Origin: JAGZHZ01 sp965150505
GTDB taxonomy: Bacteria; Bacillota; Clostridia; Lachnospirales; Lachnospiraceae
Direction of reading: 5' to 3'
Length of the DNA: 6,632 nt
NCBI GenBank assembly: GCA_965150505.1
Contig: CBCTVZ010000118.1
Coordinates: 1 to 6,632, forward strand
A model generated the notes under the pieces. The model saw only the letters and a list, made by a program, of their open reading frames with translations, did no database searches and was not told the origin of the DNA. The position numbers and the translations under genes were made by a program. Shown in pieces: positions 1 through 5,435 of the stretch; positions within the stretch are counted from its first letter, which is position 1; every line of letters begins with the position of its first letter.

Positions 1-412
1 TATGCCGGGGCTTCGCTTAGGCTATGCGATCTGTTCCGATCACGCAGTCATTGAAAAGATGGAAACAATGATTCAGCCATGGAATGTATCTGTGCCAGCT
101 CAGATGGCAGGAAATGCGGCATTAGAGGAAGATGAATTTGTCAAAATGACGAGAATATTTATCACTGGGGAACGGCTGTGGATGAAAAAAGAGATAGAAA
201 AAATAGGATTTAAAACATTTGATTCAAAAGCAAATTATTTGTTTTTCAAAGGCCCTGAAAATTTAGCGCAGCATTGTAAAAAATATGGAATTTTGATCCG
301 GGACTGCAGTAATTATGAGGGACTTTCAAATGGATATTATCGTGTTGCAGTGCGCAGACGAGAAGAAAATGAAAAACTGATTTCATGTCTGAAAAAAGCA
401 GTGGAAAGATAA
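1..412 (+). CDS. cobD: CobD-like L-threonine-O-3-phosphate decarboxylase, C-terminal part (5' truncated by window)
   Basis: This is the C-terminal 136 residues of a class I/II fold PLP-dependent aminotransferase-like enzyme. The true start lies upstream of the window. The first visible residues, MPGLRLGYAI, match the segment just after the PLP-binding lysine in the HisC/CobD group, so that lysine is probably only a few residues outside the window. Near the C-terminus, GYYRVAVRRREEN fits the conserved stretch holding the substrate-carboxylate-binding arginine. CobD enzymes decarboxylate L-threonine phosphate to (R)-1-amino-2-propanol phosphate, the linker to the cobalamin lower ligand. The alternative is histidinol-phosphate aminotransferase (HisC), which shares these motifs. 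The choice of CobD rests mainly on cobyric acid synthase starting 35 bp downstream on the same strand and cbiC following it. The stop is TAA at 410-412. No frameshift is visible. Confidence 0.8.
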   Translation, partial: MPGLRLGYAICSDHAVIEKMETMIQPWNVSVPAQMAGNAALEEDEFVKMTRIFITGERLWMKKEIEKIGFKTFDSKANYLFFKGPENLAQHCKKYGILIRDCSNYEGLSNGYYRVAVRRREENEKLISCLKKAVER

Positions 413-434
413 GAAAGCGGAAGAATCAAAAGAC

Positions 435-442
435 AGGGAGGA
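435..442 (+). promoter_or_regulatory. Ribosome binding site of cobQ
   Basis: The sequence AGGGAGGA lies 5 bases before the ATG at 448. It is the strongest Shine-Dalgarno match in the cobD-cobQ gap and fixes the cobQ start at 448. The in-frame ATG at 385 lies inside cobD, has no comparable site, and would add 21 Lys/Arg-rich residues foreign to the family. Confidence 0.85.
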
Positions 443-447
443 AAATC

Positions 448-1956
448 ATGGCAAAGGCAATAATGATTCAGGGAACGATGTCAAATGCAGGAAAAAGCTT
501 AATTGCGGCAGGTCTGTGTAGAATTTTTAAACAAGACGGATATCGTACAGCTCCATTCAAATCACAAAATATGGCTTTAAATTCATTTATTACAGAGGAA
601 GGACTAGAGATGGGAAGAGCTCAGGTCATGCAGGCAGAGGCGGCAGGTATTAAGCCTTCTGTATATATGAATCCGATTCTTCTTAAGCCTACAAATGACG
701 TTGGTTCTCAGGTGATTGTCAATGGAGAAGTAATAGGAAATATGAGCGCGCGAGACTATTTTGCGTACAAAAAGAAATTGATTCCTGATATTTTAAAGGC
801 ATATCATAAATTAGAAGAAGAGTATGAGATTATTGTAATTGAGGGAGCAGGAAGTCCAGCAGAGATTAACTTAAAAGCAGATGATATTGTAAATATGGGG
901 ATGGCCAAAATGGTGGACGCTCCTGTGCTTTTAGTTGGAGATATTGACCGAGGCGGCGTTTTTGCACAATTAGTTGGAACGGTAATGCTCTTAGAAGAGG
1001 AAGAAAAAGAGCGCATTCAAGGATTCATCATCAATAAATTTAGAGGAGATAAAACGATCTTAGATCCGGGCATCGAAATGTTGGAAGAAAAATGTAAAAT
1101 TCCAGTTGTAGGGGTTGCGCCATATCTTCACATTGAAGTAGAGGATGAGGATAGTTTGACCGAACGATTTGATCATACGCAGGAAGTGAGTCTGATCGAT
1201 ATTGCCGTGATTCGTCTTCCTAGAATTTCAAATTTTACAGATTTTAATCCATTTGAAAGCATAAAGGGCGTTTCCTTACGTTATGTACAATCTGTTGCGG
1301 AACTAAAAAATCCGGACATGATTATATTGCCTGGAACAAAAAATACAATGGAAGATTTGTTGTGGATGAGACAAAATGGTTTAGAAGCGGCGATCTTAAA
1401 AGCGGCTTCAGCCGGAAAAGTAATCTATGGTGTCTGCGGTGGATATCAGATGCTTGGAAAGACCATCAAAGATCCATATTGCGTTGAGGCAGGAGGTGAG
1501 ATTTCCGGTATGGGACTTTTGCCGATGGATACTGTTTTTGCAGCAGAAAAAACAAGAACAAGAGTGGAGGGGAAATTCCAGACAGTAGGCGGAATTTTAT
1601 CAGGACTTAGCGGCGTTTTGCTAGAAGGATATGAAATCCATATGGGGACTTCAAAGTTGGAAGAAGGAGCGCAAGAGCTGACCGAAATCTGCAATAAAAA
1701 TATACCGTCGGATAGAAAAATAGAAGGAGCTCAGAACGGAAATATTTATGGCAGTTATGTGCATGGGATTTTTGATAAGAGCGCTGTCGCAGGAGGAATC
1801 GTGAAAGCGTTAGCTGCCGCAAAAGGAATGGAAGCGGAAGAAATTTCAAATGTGGATTTTGAGCAATTTAAAGAGACACAATATGATATTTTGGCAGACG
1901 AGCTTAGAAAGCATTTGGACATGGAACGGATTTATCAGATTCTTGAGAAAAAATAA
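448..1956 (+). CDS. cobQ: Cobyric acid synthase, glutamine-hydrolysing (CobQ/CbiP)
   Basis: The protein has 502 residues, the usual length for the family. It is a cytosolic amidotransferase that converts adenosylcobyrinate a,c-diamide to cobyric acid by four ATP- and glutamine-dependent amidations (b, d, e and g side chains). The N-terminal domain (about 1-225) is a P-loop dethiobiotin-synthetase-like fold. It shows the phosphate-binding loop GTMSNAGKS at 9-17, followed by SQNMALNS and the family motif DIDRGGVF at 165-172. The C-terminal domain (about 250-445) is a class I glutamine amidotransferase, with nucleophile Cys330 in GVCGGYQ and catalytic His439 in YVHGIFD. Both catalytic residues are present, so the enzyme should be active. 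It lies 35 bp after cobD and 51 bp before cbiC on the same strand, in what looks like one operon. CbiP is the name used in the anaerobic (cobalt-early) pathway, which is the likelier one here. Confidence 0.97.
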   Translation: MAKAIMIQGTMSNAGKSLIAAGLCRIFKQDGYRTAPFKSQNMALNSFITEEGLEMGRAQVMQAEAAGIKPSVYMNPILLKPTNDVGSQVIVNGEVIGNMSARDYFAYKKKLIPDILKAYHKLEEEYEIIVIEGAGSPAEINLKADDIVNMGMAKMVDAPVLLVGDIDRGGVFAQLVGTVMLLEEEEKERIQGFIINKFRGDKTILDPGIEMLEEKCKIPVVGVAPYLHIEVEDEDSLTERFDHTQEVSLIDIAVIRLPRISNFTDFNPFESIKGVSLRYVQSVAELKNPDMIILPGTKNTMEDLLWMRQNGLEAAILKAASAGKVIYGVCGGYQMLGKTIKDPYCVEAGGEISGMGLLPMDTVFAAEKTRTRVEGKFQTVGGILSGLSGVLLEGYEIHMGTSKLEEGAQELTEICNKNIPSDRKIEGAQNGNIYGSYVHGIFDKSAVAGGIVKALAAAKGMEAEEISNVDFEQFKETQYDILADELRKHLDMERIYQILEKK

Positions 1957-2007
1957 ATCTTTTTGCTCAGAACTTAAAAAGGGGAGAAAACGTACAAAAG
2001 GGAAAGG

Positions 2008-2661
2008 ATGAATTTATTGATGAAAGTAGAATTAGAGAAAATAATGCCCAGAGAAATTGAGAAAAGAAGCTTTGAAATCATTACACAGGAGTTGGGACAA
2101 CGTACATTTCCCGATCAGCAGGAAATGATTGTAAAACGCTGTATCCATACGAGCGCTGACTTTGAGTATGCAGATAACTTATGCTTTTCAGAACATGCGG
2201 TTCAAAAAGCGATGGAGGCCATAAAAAAAGGAGCTTGCATTGTGACAGACACGCAGATGGCAAAAGCAGGGATCAATAAACGTGCACTTGCAAGATATGG
2301 TGGAGAAGTTTATTGTTTTATGTCAGACGAAGATGTTGCACAGACAGCAAAAAAGAATGGAACAACAAGAGCGACAGCGTGCATTGATAAGGCGGCGCAG
2401 TTAGAAAAACCGTTGATTTTTGCTGTTGGAAATGCGCCAACAGCGTTAGTACGGTTATATGAATTGATTCAAGATAAAAAAATAAAACCAGAATTGATTA
2501 TCGGAGTGCCAGTTGGATTTGTAAATGTTGTTCAGTCAAAAGAATTAATTATGGAGACCGATGTGCCATATATTGTTGCCCGTGGAAGAAAAGGCGGAAG
2601 CAATATTGCGGCATGTATCTGCAATGCTTTGTTGTATCTGATAGATGACAACAGAGAATAA
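2008..2661 (+). CDS. cbiC: Cobalt-precorrin-8 methylmutase (precorrin-8X methylmutase, CbiC/CobH)
   Basis: The protein has 217 residues, typical for CbiC/CobH. It moves the methyl group from C-11 to C-12 of the corrin ring, giving (cobalt-)cobyrinate, the last step of ring contraction and methylation. The catalytic histidine is His47 in the conserved RCIHTSADFEY stretch. Other family signatures are the TDTQMAKAGI segment, AVGNAPTAL, the GVPVGFVNVVQSK loop and ARGRKGGS near the C-terminus. The start at 2008 has an AAAGGG at 1997-2002 with 5 bases of spacing. An ATG four codons later (2020) is possible, with poorer spacing. It is the last gene of the cobalamin operon, and a stem-loop follows 15 bp after its stop. 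In the pathway it acts before CobQ, so gene order does not follow reaction order. Confidence 0.96.
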   Translation: MNLLMKVELEKIMPREIEKRSFEIITQELGQRTFPDQQEMIVKRCIHTSADFEYADNLCFSEHAVQKAMEAIKKGACIVTDTQMAKAGINKRALARYGGEVYCFMSDEDVAQTAKKNGTTRATACIDKAAQLEKPLIFAVGNAPTALVRLYELIQDKKIKPELIIGVPVGFVNVVQSKELIMETDVPYIVARGRKGGSNIAACICNALLYLIDDNRE

Positions 2662-2676
2662 GAAATACAAAAATAG

Positions 2677-2721
2677 ACCCGCCAAAAAGATTTTTTATGT
2701 TTGTTTTTCTTTTTGACGGGT
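2677..2721. terminator. Bidirectional stem-loop terminator between cbiC and the XRE regulator gene
   Basis: The arms ACCCGCCAAAAAGA (2677-2690) and TCTTTTTGACGGGT (2708-2721) form a 14-bp stem with one mismatched position and a T-rich 17-base loop. On the + strand the odd position is C opposite A, and a run of five T follows the stem (2723-2727). Read on the - strand the same position becomes a G-U wobble, so the stem is fully paired, and it is followed by CTATTTTTG. It sits 15 bp after the cbiC stop and 10 bp after the stop of the converging gene, so it very probably ends both transcripts. Confidence 0.88.
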
Positions 2722-2731
2722 ATTTTTATGC

Positions 2732-3094
2732 TTACTTTAGACGATTATGCTCTTGAAGATATAGAAATTTACTGAAATTTACAAGCTCTTGTTTGGAAGA
2801 GGAACTCAGTTGAGAAAAGTACTTGAGAAGCGTTTTTTCAAGCTGCATAGATTGTGAAGGATCAATAGAATCGTTCGTTTCTAACAAAATAGAAGTTTCA
2901 TTTCCTGTTAGAAGATAGTCGATGGATACTTCAAAAATCTCAGCAATTTTTTGAAGTTTGTCATAATCAGGCTGTTTGTTTTTTGTCTCATATCCAGCGA
3001 TGGTAGGACGAGTGACATTGAGATATCGCGCTAACGCTTCCTGTGTCATATGATGTCCCTGACGAAGCTGTTTTAAATTATTTGCAAAATTCAT
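2732..3094 (-). CDS. XRE-family (HTH_3) transcriptional regulator
   Basis: This is a 120-residue cytosolic DNA-binding protein. Residues 4-62 form a Cro/C1-type helix-turn-helix domain: NLKQLRQGHHMTQEALARYL, then NVTRPTIAGYETKNKQP with the recognition helix, then the usual close DYDKLQKIAEIFEVSIDYLL. The C-terminal tail (about 80-120) is predicted helical, contains LSSSSKQELVNFSKFL and may mediate dimerisation. No enzymatic or ligand domain is visible. The start is set at the ATG at 3094-3092 because it follows an AAAGGA site and begins the domain directly. An in-frame ATG at 3205 would add 37 hydrophobic, non-conserved residues. The gene converges on cbiC and is divergent from the type VII secretion operon, 284 bp from its first codon. 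That makes it a candidate local regulator of that operon and of itself, which is inference from position. Its target is not known from sequence. Confidence 0.92.
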   Translation of the reverse strand: MNFANNLKQLRQGHHMTQEALARYLNVTRPTIAGYETKNKQPDYDKLQKIAEIFEVSIDYLLTGNETSILLETNDSIDPSQSMQLEKTLLKYFSQLSSSSKQELVNFSKFLYLQEHNRLK

Positions 3095-3102
3095 AATAAA
3101 AA

Positions 3103-3108
3103 TCCTTT
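3103..3108 (-). promoter_or_regulatory. Ribosome binding site of the XRE regulator gene
   Basis: Read on the - strand, AAAGGA lies 8 bases before the ATG at 3094. It decides for the short 120-residue protein over the longer reading from 3205. Confidence 0.75.
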
Positions 3109-3114
3109 CATTTT

Positions 3115-3161
3115 TTTGCAAGCCTAAATAAAATGGGGCGTAAAACAGAAAAGCTTGCAAA
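3115..3161 (-). repeat. Inverted repeat in the leader of the XRE gene (possible mRNA hairpin or operator)
   Basis: The 9-base arms TTTGCAAGC (3115-3123) and GCTTGCAAA (3153-3161) are perfect inverted repeats separated by 29 bases. Read on the - strand, the repeat ends 6 bases before the ribosome binding site of the regulator gene. It could form a leader hairpin or be a two-site operator for autoregulation. No T-run follows it directly, so it does not look like an intrinsic terminator. Confidence 0.5.
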
Positions 3162-3187
3162 TGATTTATAAAAATTTTTTGAAACAC

Positions 3188-3206
3188 GATCATAAAGCAG
3201 ATCATA
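3188..3206. repeat. Short direct repeat GATCATA x2
   Basis: GATCATA occurs at 3188-3194 and again at 3200-3206, a 12-bp period, close to one helical turn. Its complement gives TATGAT, which also occurs in + orientation at 3235-3240. Such helically phased copies can be regulator half-sites, but TATGAT is also a -10-like hexamer, so the repeat may just reflect promoter composition. Confidence 0.4.
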
Positions 3207-3229
3207 GAAATATAATTCTAAGTTATCAC
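3201..3229 (-). promoter_or_regulatory. Candidate promoter of the XRE regulator gene
   Basis: On the - strand, GTGATA (3229-3224, 4 of 6 matches to the -35 consensus) and TATGAT (3206-3201, 5 of 6 matches to the -10) are separated by 17 bp. Transcription would start near 3194 and give a leader of about 100 bases containing the 3115-3161 inverted repeat. The match is moderate, and A/T-rich DNA yields such matches by chance. Confidence 0.35.
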
Positions 3230-3253
3230 GAAAGTATGATATAAATGTGATAA
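3223..3253. repeat. Inverted repeat TTATCAC/GTGATAA, possible operator
   Basis: The perfect 7-base arms TTATCAC (3223-3229) and GTGATAA (3247-3253) are separated by 17 bases. A second, nested pair, TATCA (3224-3228) and TGATA (3237-3241), shares the left arm. The left arm overlaps the candidate -35 of the XRE gene on the - strand. The placement suits an operator for autoregulation, which is inference. Confidence 0.4.
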
Positions 3254-3318
3254 AGTAAAGACAAGGAACAAAAAGTTTCAAAAGAAAGGGGAAAGAAAAA
3301 GATGCGTTGAAAAATCTC

Positions 3319-3347
3319 TTGACAATGTGACGAATCGACACTATAAT
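3319..3347 (+). promoter_or_regulatory. Consensus sigma-A promoter of the type VII secretion operon
   Basis: TTGACA (3319-3324) and TATAAT (3342-3347) both match the consensus in all six positions, with the ideal 17-bp spacer. Transcription should start near 3354, leaving a leader of roughly 25 bases before the GTG at 3379. An A-rich tract upstream (about 3254-3318) could act as an UP element. So strong a core promoter suggests control by repression. Confidence 0.88.
3327..3341. promoter_or_regulatory. Palindromic candidate operator in the promoter spacer
   Basis: GTGACGAATCGACAC is a 15-bp imperfect palindrome centred on A3334, with six of seven base pairs matching (mismatch A3330/A3338). 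It lies wholly between the -35 and -10 hexamers, where a bound repressor would block RNA polymerase. The size and symmetry suit a dimeric XRE-family protein. That the neighbouring regulator binds it is inferred from proximity. Confidence 0.45.
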
Positions 3348-3378
3348 AAAAGCAGAAACAGCGAAAGCAGGTGAAAAA

Positions 3379-4167
3379 GTGAAAGGACTGTCGGAATATC
3401 GCGACAGACGAATCTGTTCTTATTTGCTGGAGGAATCCGTTCATCTTTCCTATGCAGGATATTACAGATTGAAGAAACGTTCCTTGCCATTTCTGATTCC
3501 ATGCCATAAAATTTGTTATGATGGGAAGATAAAGCTGATTTATCGGATCTCTGAACTGATTTCGCTTCAGGAGGCGGGATCTCATCTGACGGAGGAACAG
3601 TGGAATGAGGTGATGACGCAGCTTCAGAGTAATATTCACCAACTTAAAAAAAATCGATATTTTCAATTTGGACAGTTAGAACTGAAAACAGAAAAAATCT
3701 ATATGGATCTTTATTATCATCAAATCTATATGATCTATTTGCCTGTATATCAAAAAGAGCAGGCAGTCTCAATTCAAATTCTTGAAGAAGAAATCAAAGA
3801 AGAAGTAGAAAAGCTATACAAAAAGTATCAAAAAGACACGAAAAAAATTGTGCTTCAAAGGATCAAATCGAAACAAAATGAAAGATGGAATATCAAAGAA
3901 CCTATTTTTATTGTTGGAAAACAGAAAGAAGAGGCGCAAGGATTTATTTCAGACAGCAAAACACTGAGCAGAAAACATTTTCAATTATTTTGGGAGAAAG
4001 ACCAGTGGTGGATTATGGATTTAAACAGTCGCAATGGAACTTTTTTAAATAAAAGAAAATTGATTCCCAATCATGCTTATGCTGTTTTTGAAGGAGATAA
4101 AATTGCCGCAGCAGACTGCGAATTTTCTCTTGTTTATGAATGTTTTGAAGAAAGAGGGAGGGGATGA
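3379..4167 (+). CDS. FHA-domain protein with DUF6382/EssB-like N-terminal region, type VII secretion operon
   Basis: The protein has 262 residues and no signal peptide or membrane segment, so it is probably cytosolic. The C-terminal part (about 174-258) is a forkhead-associated domain, which binds phosphothreonine peptides. It shows SRKH at 197-200 and LNSRNGTFLN with Asn219-Gly220. The usual Gly-Arg of strand 3 is Gly180-Lys181 here. The key phosphate and peptide contacts, Ser197 and Asn219, are present. The N-terminal region (about 1-160) contains KIKLIYRISELISLQE, a helical segment and EKIYMDLYYHQIYMIYLP. This pattern recalls DUF6382 proteins of Firmicutes and the pseudokinase fold of EssB; that match is from memory of the families. 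Residues 130-170 are Lys/Glu-rich and helical. The start is a GTG with AGGTGA at 3369-3374 before it. The stop overlaps the next start as ATGA (4164-4167). A likely role is linking phospho-signals to the secretion apparatus. Confidence 0.82.
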   Translation: MKGLSEYRDRRICSYLLEESVHLSYAGYYRLKKRSLPFLIPCHKICYDGKIKLIYRISELISLQEAGSHLTEEQWNEVMTQLQSNIHQLKKNRYFQFGQLELKTEKIYMDLYYHQIYMIYLPVYQKEQAVSIQILEEEIKEEVEKLYKKYQKDTKKIVLQRIKSKQNERWNIKEPIFIVGKQKEEAQGFISDSKTLSRKHFQLFWEKDQWWIMDLNSRNGTFLNKRKLIPNHAYAVFEGDKIAAADCEFSLVYECFEERGRG

Positions 4168-5168
4168 AGAAAGAGAGAATTATATTTGCAGATCCAGATC
4201 AGGAATATTTGAATTTTTTGGAAGGAATGGTTATACCGGATTTAGAAAAAGATGCAGAAATTGTGATGATCCATGAGTTTTCTTATTTTCAAAAATATAT
4301 CAATGGATTAGAAAAAGAAGATCTCTTATTTGTGGAGAAAGAATGGGGGAAAGAATTAGCGTATCAAAAATATGACCATATGATTTTGATTGGAGATTCA
4401 GATGAGACAGCAGAGTATCCTTTTGTGATGCCTCGAAGTTGGGATGAAGAGTTGATAAAAGAACAGATTTTAGTCTGGATAAGACAACTTCAACAAAAAA
4501 GAAAAAAAGATACAAAAACACTTTTGATTTACTCCCCAATCGGTGGAAGCGGTGTCTCGTCTGTAGCAAGGGAAAGTGCAAAATATTTAGCAGAGAATGG
4601 AAAAAAAGTTTTTTTTATTGGAGCTGATACATGGCAGGATTATCGCAGTATGACAGATTGCAGAATGGATGAAACAGCGGAAATTTTTTTTATGACAGGA
4701 CAAAAAGGAGGATTTCCCGTCTGGAAACAATGGATTTGCCATGTAAATTTTGATATGCTTCCGCCATTTAGACAATCGTATGTGTGCTTGGGAATCAAGA
4801 TAGAATTTTTTCGGAAAATAGAAAAAGAAGTCAGAGAATCTGGCTGTTATGACTGGATTGTTGTTGAGATGGATCATGGATACAGTGAAGAGATATCGCA
4901 GTGGATGGCGGATGCAGATAAGATTTTTTTTGTAATCAGACAGGGGGAAAAATGGAGTAGCCTGATCCCTGTTATGGAGAGAAGTATAGCTGTTGTTCCA
5001 AGAGAAAAATTTTGTTTTGTCTATAATTTTTTTGAAAGATACGATACAGAAGAAGAAAAAGCCAGACAAATCGGATGGGACGGGGAGGTTTTTCTAAGCG
5101 CGCATGGAAAAACAAAAGAAGAGTGGAAAAGCTGGAGAAAATGTTTAGGGGAGATGCTGTGTGAATAA
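4164..5168 (+). CDS. MinD/CpaE-like P-loop protein with degenerate Walker A, type VII secretion operon
   Basis: The protein has 334 residues and looks cytosolic. The N-terminal part (about 1-110) resembles a receiver-like domain as in CpaE. It starts IIFADPDQEYLNFL with acidic Asp10 and Asp12, but no clear phospho-acceptor Asp is visible on the expected third strand. The second part (about 115-310) follows the SIMIBI/MinD layout: LLIYSPIGGSGVSSVA at the P-loop position, KKVFFIGAD for the next strand, YDWIVVEMDHG (229-239) at the Walker B position, then ADKIFFVIRQ. The P-loop reads I-G-G-S-G-V-S-S (126-133). Both the deviant N-terminal lysine and the Walker A lysine are missing, so ATP hydrolysis is doubtful. 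Some CpaE proteins also lack the lysine. It is coupled to the FHA gene by a 4-bp overlap, and its end overlaps esaB by 8 bp. The function in secretion is unknown; a scaffold or localisation role is possible. Three T8 runs lie inside the gene. Confidence 0.78.
   Translation: MKKERIIFADPDQEYLNFLEGMVIPDLEKDAEIVMIHEFSYFQKYINGLEKEDLLFVEKEWGKELAYQKYDHMILIGDSDETAEYPFVMPRSWDEELIKEQILVWIRQLQQKRKKDTKTLLIYSPIGGSGVSSVARESAKYLAENGKKVFFIGADTWQDYRSMTDCRMDETAEIFFMTGQKGGFPVWKQWICHVNFDMLPPFRQSYVCLGIKIEFFRKIEKEVRESGCYDWIVVEMDHGYSEEISQWMADADKIFFVIRQGEKWSSLIPVMERSIAVVPREKFCFVYNFFERYDTEEEKARQIGWDGEVFLSAHGKTKEEWKSWRKCLGEMLCE
5147..5153 (+). promoter_or_regulatory. Ribosome binding site of esaB
   Basis: AGGGGAG lies 7 bases before the GTG at 5161, inside the end of the preceding gene. 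No ATG is available near the start of the domain, so this site supports the GTG as the true start. Confidence 0.8.
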
Positions 5169-5433
5169 GAAAGATAGAATAGTGGTCGTATTTCAATTTG
5201 ATGAGGGGAAAGAAATTGATCTGGATATTCCATGCAGCATTACAGTAAAAGAATTATATGAAGGGTTGAGAGAAACATTTCATTGGAAAAACGAAAAAGA
5301 AGAGAGAGAAATATGTCTGCGCTGTGAAAATCCGATTGCTCTTTTAAAAGAAAATCATACTCTGGAAGAATACGATTTAAGAGATGGAAGTATTCTTTCT
5401 ATTCCATTTTCTGAATGGGGAGATGAACGCTGA
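5161..5433 (+). CDS. esaB: EsaB/YukD-family ubiquitin-like protein of type VII secretion
   Basis: The protein has 90 residues, close to the usual 80-90 of EsaB/YukD. It is predicted to be a single beta-grasp (ubiquitin-like) domain. A strand pair runs at RIVVVFQFDEGKEIDLDIP, a helix at TVKELYEGLRETF (29-40), then ICLRCENPIALL, and the closing ubiquitin-like loop and strand LEEYDLRDGSILSIPF (68-83). There is no C-terminal diglycine, in line with YukD not being a conjugated modifier. EsaB-type proteins are small cytosolic components of the WXG100 (T7SSb) machinery and are found beside essC, as here. The start is GTG with a strong AGGGGAG site, overlapping the previous gene by 8 bp (5161-5168). 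The stop is only 2 bp before the essC start, so translation of the three genes is probably coupled. Confidence 0.87.
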   Translation: MNKKDRIVVVFQFDEGKEIDLDIPCSITVKELYEGLRETFHWKNEKEEREICLRCENPIALLKENHTLEEYDLRDGSILSIPFSEWGDER

Positions 5434-5435
5434 AA

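Noticed and set aside
385..447. Longer cobQ reading from the ATG at 385
   Set aside because: The extra 21 residues overlap cobD in another frame, are Lys/Arg-rich and unlike the family, and lack a good ribosome binding site. The ATG at 448 has AGGGAGGA.
1..450. Cobalamin riboswitch
   Set aside because: One is common upstream of such operons, but the operon start is outside the window and no B12-box-like element is seen in the gaps between the cob genes.
1957..2007. Possible terminator between cobQ and cbiC
   Set aside because: Only a weak CTTTTT/AAAAAG pairing without G/C content is present, and no T-run follows a stable stem.
3095..3205. Longer XRE regulator reading with a hydrophobic 37-residue N-terminus
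   Set aside because: It would resemble a membrane anchor, but the ATG at 3094 has its own ribosome binding site and begins the helix-turn-helix domain. The extension also spans the inverted repeat.
3302..3310. Two-codon reading frame ATG-CGT-TGA after an AAAGGGGAAAG stretch
   Set aside because: It looks like a minimal leader peptide, but it lies upstream of the consensus promoter and would not be in that transcript. It is likely chance in a purine-rich tract.
4587..5069. Long - strand open frames opposite the secretion genes
   Set aside because: They are Phe/Ser/Leu-rich antisense shadows of Lys/Glu-rich + strand genes, without recognisable domains or ribosome binding sites.
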